Shown here in pieces: positions 1 to 4,792 of a stretch of DNA of 8,128 nucleotides. The notes below the pieces were generated by a model. That model was not told the DNA's origin, made no database searches, and was given only the letters and a program-made list of their open reading frames with translations. A program made the translations under genes and the position numbers. Position 1 is the stretch's first letter; every line of letters starts with the position of its first letter. This DNA comes from an uncultured Bacilli bacterium (GTDB taxonomy: Bacteria > Bacillota_I > Bacilli_A > RF39 > UBA660): contig CAKOIE010000041.1 of assembly GCA_934086395.1 (NCBI GenBank), positions 1-8,128 of the forward strand. The letters run 5' to 3'.

Positions 1-8
1 TTTTTATT

Positions 9-31
9 CAAACAAAGTTCACCTTTGTTTG
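9..31 (-). terminator. Hairpin downstream of smpB, possibly its displaced terminator
   Basis: A perfect 9-bp inverted repeat (CAAACAAAG / CTTTGTTTG) with a 5-nt loop lies in the chromosomal sequence to the left of IS copy 1. Before the insertion it would have been roughly 75-85 bp past the smpB stop, a usual place for a transcript end. The T-run expected of an intrinsic terminator is missing on both strands; the minus strand continues GAATAAAAA. The call is therefore weak, and it may simply be an RNA-stabilising hairpin. Confidence 0.3.
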
Positions 32-58
32 CTATCGGTAATTATAAATCGGTATAAT
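29..58 (+). promoter_or_regulatory. Possible promoter pointing into IS copy 1
   Basis: A perfect -10 box TATAAT (53-58) is preceded at 18 bp by TTGCTA (29-34), a 4/6 match to the -35 consensus. Transcription would start near 65 and run into the left end of IS copy 1. No gene is seen between it and the IS, so it may be a chance match in AT-rich DNA. If active, it would make the read-through RNA that the IS leader hairpin is suited to silence. Confidence 0.2.
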
Positions 59-83
59 TTTAACTAATGTTTAACACTTTGAC

Positions 84-92
84 CATATACAG
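84..92. repeat. Target-site duplication, left copy (IS copy 1)
   Basis: CATATACAG abuts the left end of IS copy 1 and recurs immediately after its right end (1862-1870). Nine base pairs is the duplication length I recall for ISLre2-family elements. The perfect repeat is actually 12 bp (ACCATATACAGG, 82-93 and 1860-1871). Three of those bases are assigned to the element because the other IS copy, in a different site, also starts with G and ends with AC. Confidence 0.8.
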
Positions 93-115
93 GATAGTGT
101 TTACAAAGTCGGGGA
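93..115 (+). repeat. Left terminal inverted repeat, IS copy 1
   Basis: The first 23 bp of the element match the reverse complement of the last 23 bp at 16 positions. The shared parts are TAGTGT near the tip and GTnGGGGA further in. The tip is taken as G93 because the base before ATAGTGT is G in both copies. Confidence 0.8.
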
Positions 116-125
116 AACATGCAAT

Positions 126-143
126 TTTACGTATAGTCGTAAA
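126..143. repeat. Subterminal inverted repeat in IS left end (copy 1)
   Basis: TTTACG and CGTAAA form a perfect 6-bp inverted repeat around a 6-nt spacer, between the terminal repeat and the transposase promoter. It is present in both copies (6393-6410 in copy 2). A transposase- or host-factor-binding site would fit its position, but this is inference only. Confidence 0.4.
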
Positions 144-159
144 TTATTGTATAAAAAAA

Positions 160-227
160 GTGGTTAAACCTTAAAATTTTACTTTATAATTAAGTTGAAA
201 CAATAAATTAGAAAGTAGGTTAACCAC
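160..227 (+). promoter_or_regulatory. Leader inverted repeat that can hide the transposase ribosome site
   Basis: GTGGTTAA (160-167) and TTAACCAC (220-227) are perfect complements. After one bulged A, CCT (169-171) also pairs with AGG (217-219), giving an 11-bp stem. The right arm ends at the base before the ATG and contains the only ribosome-binding candidate, AGTAGG (214-219). RNA that enters from outside carries both arms and could fold. RNA started at the internal promoter, near 197, would lack the left arm. The layout resembles the read-through protection known in IS10 and IS50; its function here is inferred. Confidence 0.6.
161..190 (+). promoter_or_regulatory. Transposase promoter, IS copy 1
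   Basis: A perfect TATAAT (185-190) lies 38 bp before the transposase start. The best -35 is poor: TGGTTA (161-166) at 18-bp spacing, inside the left arm of the leader inverted repeat. A start near 197 leaves a leader of about 30 nt with the ribosome site AGTAGG 8 nt before the ATG. A weak promoter is normal for an IS. Confidence 0.55.
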
Positions 228-1628
228 ATGAACATTATACCAATTTTTTATGATTTTACAAAGACTTTTAATAAAAAAATGTCTACAAATATCAATCCAC
301 TTAATCTGGAACAAAAAATAATTGAAACTGGAGATGATTTTACTTTAAGATTATATGAAGATTATTTATCTTTTTTAGATCGCTGTTTCAAATATTCTAG
401 TGATAGATTAGAAAAATATATTGTAAAAGAAACTACACTAAAAACTCTCACATCTTCTATTGGAAATATTACTTTTACTTCTACTCGATATATTGATAGA
501 GAAACTAAGAAATCATATTATCCTATTAGAGAAATTTTGAATTTAAAAGCATATCAAAGAATGACAAATGAAGCTGAACATACAATTACAAAATATGCTA
601 TGGAAAATAACATGTCTCAAGCTGCTAAACATGCACTAAGAAATACTCCTATTTCTAGAAGTACTGTATCAAAGAAAGTTGCTAAACTTAATGGCTCAAT
701 TAAAGAAGATATAAAAAAATCAACTAATCAACCTGATGTCATTTATATTGAAATAGATGAAATACATGCTAACTTACAACATGGCGGAAATCAAATTTGT
801 CCTTGTGCCATTGTACATGAAGGATATAAAGAAGATTTCGTTAAAAGAAAAGAACTGAAGAATATTCATTATTTTGCATCAGCTAAACTTAGTTACGAAG
901 AACTAGCAGAAGTTATTTATGATTATATTGATAAGAAATATGATATATATAAATTTAAAAGAATATTTGTATCTGGTGATGGATTAATTGCATCTAAAAA
1001 ATTAAATGATATCTTTCCTAATTCTAAATTTGTATTTGATCCATTTCATTATCGTAGAAAACATCTTGGATATATATTTAAAAATAATAAAATATTTATT
1101 AATATGGCCGATAGTTATATTAAAAACAATCAACTAGATGAATTTAATGAATTAGTTAAAATTCAAATAAGAGATTATCCTGAACAAGAAAATAAAAATA
1201 GAGAACATGCTAAATGTATTATAAAAAATATAGAATATATTCAAAATCAAAATGATGAATTATATAAATGTCCTTGTTCAATGGAAGGACATGTTAATCA
1301 TGGATTTGCTAGATATATAACTTCTTCTCCATTTGGTTTCTCATTAAATGGATTAAATAATAAGTTAAAACTACTTGTTTATAAAGCAAACAAGGTTGAT
1401 TTAACCATAGAAGATTATATGAACTTAAAGTATGGCAAGGATTCATATATAGAAATAAATAAAAACATAAATAAACTATTAAATGTTAAGATTGATAAAT
1501 CTCTTCTTAGTAAAAAAGATATAGAAACAAATATTAATATTAAAATGTCATTTTTATCTAGTGGTAATAATTTATTTAAAACAATGAAAGATTTAATATC
1601 AATAGATAATAACATTAGATTTATTTAA
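228..1628 (+). CDS. ISLre2-family (UPF0236) transposase, copy 1
   Basis: This 466-residue DDE transposase would cut and join the IS ends. The likely catalytic residues are D177 (in EIDE), D251 (in SGDG) and E353 (in CSMEGHVNH, close to the CSAEGHV signature I recall for this family). A helix-turn-helix-like stretch, SRSTVSKKVAKL, lies around residues 143-154, ahead of the catalytic core, and may bind the ends. The length is usual for the family and the frame is intact, so it is probably active. The ATG at 228 follows AGTAGG by 8 nt and begins just after the leader hairpin. A later in-frame ATG exists at codon 18 but lacks a clear ribosome site. Compared with copy 2 it carries 15 amino-acid differences, all between residues 119 and 324. 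It is convergent with smpB. Confidence 0.92.
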   Translation: MNIIPIFYDFTKTFNKKMSTNINPLNLEQKIIETGDDFTLRLYEDYLSFLDRCFKYSSDRLEKYIVKETTLKTLTSSIGNITFTSTRYIDRETKKSYYPIREILNLKAYQRMTNEAEHTITKYAMENNMSQAAKHALRNTPISRSTVSKKVAKLNGSIKEDIKKSTNQPDVIYIEIDEIHANLQHGGNQICPCAIVHEGYKEDFVKRKELKNIHYFASAKLSYEELAEVIYDYIDKKYDIYKFKRIFVSGDGLIASKKLNDIFPNSKFVFDPFHYRRKHLGYIFKNNKIFINMADSYIKNNQLDEFNELVKIQIRDYPEQENKNREHAKCIIKNIEYIQNQNDELYKCPCSMEGHVNHGFARYITSSPFGFSLNGLNNKLKLLVYKANKVDLTIEDYMNLKYGKDSYIEINKNINKLLNVKIDKSLLSKKDIETNINIKMSFLSSGNNLFKTMKDLISIDNNIRFI

Positions 1629-1645
1629 TTTATTTTACAATTAAG

Positions 1646-1664
1646 AACAAAGGCAAGCTTTGTT
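1646..1664 (+). terminator. Hairpin just after the transposase, IS copy 1
   Basis: AACAAAG / CTTTGTT forms a perfect 7-bp stem with loop GCAAG, 17 nt after the transposase stop. The tail is AAATATAAAA rather than a T-run, so it may act as an RNA end-stabilising hairpin or a weak terminator. The stem closely resembles the hairpin at 9-31. Confidence 0.45.
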
Positions 1665-1695
1665 AAATATAAAATTTTAAATAATGAAATTTAAA

Positions 1696-1738
1696 AGTCA
1701 AGGGTTATAATAAACTCAACTTCGTTTCGCCCTTGACT
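1696..1738. terminator. Large 9-bp stem-loop in IS 3' region, copy 1
   Basis: AGTCAAGGG (1696-1704) and CCCTTGACT (1730-1738) are perfect complements around a 25-nt loop, which has a small inner AAAC/GTTT stem. On the minus strand the stem is followed by TTT then AAATTT. It is therefore best placed to stop transcription coming from smpB into the IS. It is the most GC-rich paired element in the IS 3' region. Confidence 0.5.
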
Positions 1739-1753
1739 ATTAAATATTCATTC

Positions 1754-1794
1754 AAATAAATCATTTATTATTGACTTAATAATTTGATTTATTT
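1754..1794. repeat. Long AT-rich inverted repeat near IS right end, copy 1
   Basis: AAATAAATCA (1754-1763) pairs with TGATTTATTT (1785-1794), and within it TTATTA (1765-1770) pairs with TAATAA (1777-1782). This gives 16 paired bases with a small asymmetric internal loop and a 6-nt terminal loop. It could act as a second bidirectional transcription stop or as a subterminal protein-binding site. No role is proven. Confidence 0.5.
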
Positions 1795-1838
1795 ATTATT
1801 AAATTAACTTAATTATATTGTACTTTTTTAGGTACTAA

Positions 1839-1861
1839 TCCCCAACATATTCTACACTAAC
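1839..1861 (-). repeat. Right terminal inverted repeat, IS copy 1
   Basis: The last 23 bp of the element, read on the minus strand, begin GTTAGTGT and contain GTTGGGGA, matching the left end at 16 of 23 positions. The final AC is counted as part of the element because copy 2 also ends in AC at a different site. Confidence 0.8.
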
Positions 1862-1870
1862 CATATACAG
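1862..1870. repeat. Target-site duplication, right copy (IS copy 1)
   Basis: CATATACAG directly follows the right end of the element and repeats 84-92. Only 11 bp separate it from the smpB stop codon. Confidence 0.8.
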
Positions 1871-1881
1871 GCCAATTTTAG

Positions 1882-2328
1882 TTAGTAATTATTAATGTTT
1901 TTAGCTTCTCTTAATAATTCTCTTTCTTTAATTGCTTGTCTTTTATCATAGTTATGTTTACCTTTAGCAACACCTAATTTAATTTTGGCTTTATTATTTT
2001 TAAAGTATAGTTCTAAAGGTATTAAGGTATAGCCTTCTTTATTAGAATATTCTTCTAATCTTTTAATTTCTTTTTTATGTAAAAGAAGTTTTCTAGTTCT
2101 TCTTTCATCTTGATTATTGTATGAACCATTATCATATTTAGCTATAAACATGTTAATAATATAGATTTCATCTTTTTTAATCTTGGCATAAGAATCTTTT
2201 AAGTTAGCAGAGCCATTACGAACTGATTTTATTTCTGTACCAGTTAATACGATACCTGCTTCTATTTCTTTTTCAATATAATAATCAAAGTACGCTTTTT
2301 TGTTTTTCATTTTTCTTTTTGTCACCAT
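1882..2328 (-). CDS. smpB: SmpB, tmRNA-binding protein of trans-translation
   Basis: SmpB binds tmRNA, takes it into the A site of stalled ribosomes and allows rescue and tagging of the nascent chain. The 148 residues show the family hallmarks in order: NKKAYFDY (9-16), GTEIKSVR (30-37), NLKDSYA (42-48), RTRKLLL (77-83), GYTLIPLELY (99-108) and AKGKHNYDKR (121-130), then a basic C-terminal helix that in the family enters the decoding centre. The tail is a few residues shorter than in Bacillus. The start is uncertain. ATG 2328 has no clear ribosome site but leaves an N-terminal lead nearer the family norm; ATG 2310 follows GGTGA by 11 nt and gives 142 residues. Either start overlaps the end of rnr (44 or 26 nt), which implies translational coupling. 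IS copy 1 lies just downstream. Confidence 0.95.
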   Translation of the reverse strand: MVTKRKMKNKKAYFDYYIEKEIEAGIVLTGTEIKSVRNGSANLKDSYAKIKKDEIYIINMFIAKYDNGSYNNQDERRTRKLLLHKKEIKRLEEYSNKEGYTLIPLELYFKNNKAKIKLGVAKGKHNYDKRQAIKERELLREAKNINNY

Positions 2329-4411
2329 CCAGTATTATGAAGTCAATTGTTTTTGCTTCTTTGCTTGCTGCAATACATTTTACTCTAACTTTATCGCCAA
2401 GTCTATAGGTTTTTTTAGTTTTTTGACCAACTAGGGCAAATAATTCAGGTATGTAATTAAAATAATCTCCTTCTAAGGTGTTAGTATGAACTAATCCTTC
2501 AATCATATTTGGAAGCTCTACAAACATACCAAAACTTGTTACACCACTAATTTGGCCTTCAAATATTTCTCCAATATGACTTTCCATGTATTCTGCTTCT
2601 TTCATGTCATCAACTTCACGTTCAGCTTCAACAGCTGCTTGTTCACGTAAACTACAATTATTAGCAATATAATCTAAATTTGATTCCCAGTAGTTGATAA
2701 CTTGATTGTTGATATTACCATTATATAGGTATTCTCTTAATAAACGATGAACCATTAAGTCAGGATATCTTCTTATTGGACTAGTAAAGTGGGTATAACA
2801 CGTGCTTCCTAAACCAAAGTGTCCAATATTATCTTTTTGATAAACAGCTTTTTGCATGCTTCTTAATAAGATATTAGATAAAGTATCTATTTCAGGAACA
2901 TCTTTTAATTGATTTAAGATTTTTTGCATAGTTATGGGTTTAATGTCATTAAATTTACCAACTAATTTGTATCCCATAGAACTAACTAAATGAATGAATG
3001 AATCTATTTTTTCTTTTTTAGGTTCACCATGGACACGATAGATAAATGGTAAATCCATATTATAAATATGAGTTGCAACTGTTTCGTTAGCAGCAATCAT
3101 GAAGTCTTCGATTAATTTTTCACCATCTTCACGATCATAAACTACAACATCAATACATTTTCCATCTTTATCGCATATTATTTTAGGTTCATCTAAATCA
3201 AAGTCTATATAGCCTCTTTTTTCTTTATGTTTTCTTAGAATATGGGCTAGATCATTCATTCCTTTTAAAGTATCAGCAAATTTAACATATTCAGGATCTA
3301 CTATATCACGCATTAAGATATCATTAACTTTTTTATAGGTCATTTTTTTACTTGATTTAATATATGATGGGAATATATCATATTTAATAATGTTACCATT
3401 AGAATCAATATCCATTACACAAGACTGAGTAAGACGTACTACTCCTTCATTTAATGAACATATTCCGTTTGATAAAACGTGAGGTAGCATTGGTATAACT
3501 GAGTACGCTAAATATGAACTTGTTCCTCTTGTAAAGGCATCTTTATCTAAAGGACTATCTTTAGTTACATAATATGATACATCAGCAATATGAACTCCTA
3601 ATGTGTAAATTCCATCATGCTTACTGAAACTTATGGCATCATCAATATCTTTAGTATCATCACCATCAATTGTAAAAATCATTTCATTAGTTAAATCTTT
3701 ACGACCTACTAAATCTTTTGGTTCTACTTCAGTTGGTAAGTTATTAGCCATATCCATGGCTTCTTTAGAAAATTCTTCATATATTTTATATTTATAAGCA
3801 ATAGATGCGATATCGACTCCGGGATCATCTTTATGTCCAAGTACTTTAACTATTTTACCGATGTAATAATTCTTTTTAGTTTCTTTTACTAAATTAACAA
3901 CAACTTTAGTTCCTTCTACACAACCTGATAAAGTATTAGGATCTATTTCAATAGTTAATTTTTTCTTTTTTTCATCTAGTTCTAAGAAAGGTTTATTCTT
4001 TTTGAAAATAATTGTTCCAATAATATTTTTAGTATCACGTTCTAAGACGCGGATTACTTTGCCTTCTTTTTTACCATTATAAAGTATAACTTCAACTAAG
4101 ACGGTATCTCCATCAACAGCATTATTTAAATTATGGTAATTAATGTATAAATCGTCGCCTTCTAATAGAAGAAAACCATTTCCCATTTTATTAATACTTA
4201 TTTTACCTGCTTTAACTCCAGGATTATTATCATATAAAATATATTTATCTTTTTTAGTTTTATAAATAACGTATTCTTTAACTAATTCTTCTAGGGCAAG
4301 CTCTAATTCTTTTAATTCTTCAGGACTTTCTAAACCTAATAGATCATTAATTTCTAATAAACTTAAAGCATCATATTTACTTTTTAATTTTTTAATTATT
4401 TCTTCTTTCAT
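2285..4411 (-). CDS. rnr: Ribonuclease R, 3'-5' exoribonuclease
   Basis: RNase R is a processive 3'-5' hydrolytic exonuclease that degrades structured RNA and, with tmRNA-SmpB, the mRNA on rescued ribosomes. Its 708 residues show a winged-helix-like N terminus (about 1-60), two cold-shock-type OB domains (about 65-125 and 130-195), the RNB catalytic domain (about 235-565) and an S1 domain (about 613-693). The S1 domain carries the signature SFGMFVELP. The four metal-binding aspartates fit D249, D255, D257 and D258 in IDGDDTKDIDDA, with the same spacing as RNase II D201/207/209/210. HFTSPIRRYPD (541-551) is the conserved active-site arginine segment. The lysine-rich tail after S1 is short (about 14 residues). 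The start at 4411 follows AGGAG (4420-4424) by 8 nt. The TGA stop lies inside smpB. It probably has its own promoter and may also receive read-through from secG. Confidence 0.96.
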   Translation of the reverse strand: MKEEIIKKLKSKYDALSLLEINDLLGLESPEELKELELALEELVKEYVIYKTKKDKYILYDNNPGVKAGKISINKMGNGFLLLEGDDLYINYHNLNNAVDGDTVLVEVILYNGKKEGKVIRVLERDTKNIIGTIIFKKNKPFLELDEKKKKLTIEIDPNTLSGCVEGTKVVVNLVKETKKNYYIGKIVKVLGHKDDPGVDIASIAYKYKIYEEFSKEAMDMANNLPTEVEPKDLVGRKDLTNEMIFTIDGDDTKDIDDAISFSKHDGIYTLGVHIADVSYYVTKDSPLDKDAFTRGTSSYLAYSVIPMLPHVLSNGICSLNEGVVRLTQSCVMDIDSNGNIIKYDIFPSYIKSSKKMTYKKVNDILMRDIVDPEYVKFADTLKGMNDLAHILRKHKEKRGYIDFDLDEPKIICDKDGKCIDVVVYDREDGEKLIEDFMIAANETVATHIYNMDLPFIYRVHGEPKKEKIDSFIHLVSSMGYKLVGKFNDIKPITMQKILNQLKDVPEIDTLSNILLRSMQKAVYQKDNIGHFGLGSTCYTHFTSPIRRYPDLMVHRLLREYLYNGNINNQVINYWESNLDYIANNCSLREQAAVEAEREVDDMKEAEYMESHIGEIFEGQISGVTSFGMFVELPNMIEGLVHTNTLEGDYFNYIPELFALVGQKTKKTYRLGDKVRVKCIAASKEAKTIDFIILDGDKKKNEKQKSVL

Positions 4412-4449
4412 AATTGTTTCTCCTATTTATTCTTTATAAATATATCATA

Positions 4450-4480
4450 ATTTTAGCAATAATAAAAGAGTACCTGTCAA
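4450..4480 (-). promoter_or_regulatory. Promoter of rnr-smpB, overlapping the secG terminator
   Basis: On the minus strand, a perfect TTGACA (4480-4475) is followed after 19 bp by TAAAAT (4455-4450, 5/6 match), which carries an upstream TG at the extended -10 position (TGCTAAAAT). The spacing is long, but the extended -10 can compensate. Initiation near 4443 gives a leader of about 30 nt containing AGGAG. The -35 box forms most of the loop of the secG terminator hairpin. Confidence 0.55.
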
Positions 4481-4492
4481 ATAGATACTCTT
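4458..4492 (-). terminator. Intrinsic terminator after secG
   Basis: On the minus strand, AAGAGTATCT (4492-4483) pairs with AGGTACTCTT (4475-4466). This is a 10-bp stem with one G-U pair and a 7-nt loop, followed by the T-rich tail TTATTATT. The stem begins 5 nt after the secG stop. It should partly insulate rnr-smpB from secG. Confidence 0.7.
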
Positions 4493-4497
4493 AATAA

Positions 4498-4713
4498 TTA
4501 TATCATGTAAATTACAAATGATAGTACAAAGAAGGCCATTCCTAGTACGAATGTAATTCGACTAATTAGAAGTTCAGCTCCTCTTTCTTTTTGATTAGAA
4601 AATAATTCACTATTTCCACCTGTAATTATTTGACTAGCATCTGATGCTTTATTACTTTGTAATAAGACAATTGCGATAAGTAATATTGATATAATTAATA
4701 ACGCTGTTTCCAT
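4498..4713 (-). CDS. secG: SecG, small subunit of the SecYEG preprotein translocase
   Basis: SecG is a two-helix inner-membrane subunit that aids SecA-driven protein export through SecYE. The 71 residues show a first membrane helix (about 2-19, rich in L and I), a short loop with the family pattern GGNSELF and then KERGAELLISR, and a second helix (about 50-70). The open frame extends 17 codons further upstream (to 4764). ATG 4713 is chosen because AAGGAG (4725-4720) lies 6 nt before it, and because METALLIISIL is the normal SecG beginning. The extra codons would also run through the likely promoter. The order secG then rnr then smpB is conserved in Firmicutes; B. subtilis has a carboxylesterase gene (yvaK) between the first two, which is absent here. 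Confidence 0.92.
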   Translation of the reverse strand: METALLIISILLIAIVLLQSNKASDASQIITGGNSELFSNQKERGAELLISRITFVLGMAFFVLSFVIYMI

Positions 4714-4719
4714 ATATTT

Positions 4720-4725
4720 CTCCTT
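4720..4725 (-). promoter_or_regulatory. Ribosome binding site that sets the secG start
   Basis: AAGGAG on the minus strand lies 6 nt before ATG 4713. The upstream in-frame ATG at 4764 has no such site, so this settles the shorter 71-residue SecG. Confidence 0.8.
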
Positions 4726-4735
4726 GTCAGTTAAT

Positions 4736-4764
4736 AATTTATCATAAATAAGTGTGTTTTTCAA
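4736..4764 (-). promoter_or_regulatory. Possible secG promoter
   Basis: TTGAAA (4764-4759) is followed after 17 bp by TAAATT (4741-4736, 4/6 match), within the 79-bp gap between the surface-protein gene and secG. Initiation near 4729 would give a leader of about 16 nt that still holds the ribosome site. I see no convincing terminator in this gap, so secG may also be reached by read-through from the upstream gene. Confidence 0.4.
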
Positions 4765-4792
4765 GTGGCATATTAGACATATTTTATGACTA

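Larger units (their letters stand above)
93..1861 (+). mobile_element. ISLre2-family insertion sequence, copy 1 (complete)
   Basis: This is a 1769-bp element with one transposase gene, imperfect terminal inverted repeats and a 9-bp target duplication on both sides, so it is a complete and independently transposed unit. It inserted between smpB and whatever follows it, with its transposase convergent to smpB. By eye it differs from copy 2 at about 37 positions and has no indels. All but one of these differences lie in 582-1198. The family assignment rests on the UPF0236-type transposase, the size, the terminal motif TAGTGT...GGGGA and the duplication length. Confidence 0.92.

Noticed and set aside
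1..92. Part of ssrA (tmRNA), expected after smpB
   Set aside because: On the minus strand there is no tRNA-like acceptor arm, no CCA end and no tag-coding stretch; only one hairpin is visible.
1415..1615. A 66-codon antisense frame in the transposase 3' part, also at 7682-7882
   Set aside because: It has no recognisable family. It appears twice only because the IS copies are identical there, and the real transposase frame explains the sequence.
1744..1810. CRISPR-like or iteron-like AT-rich repeats
   Set aside because: The repeats are inverted and nested, not evenly spaced direct repeats; they form one hairpin inside the IS and occur twice only because the IS does.
2285..2287. Mycoplasma-type code in which TGA would be tryptophan
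   Set aside because: TGA ends rnr exactly where the family ends, tryptophans are TGG, and long genes are free of internal TGA.
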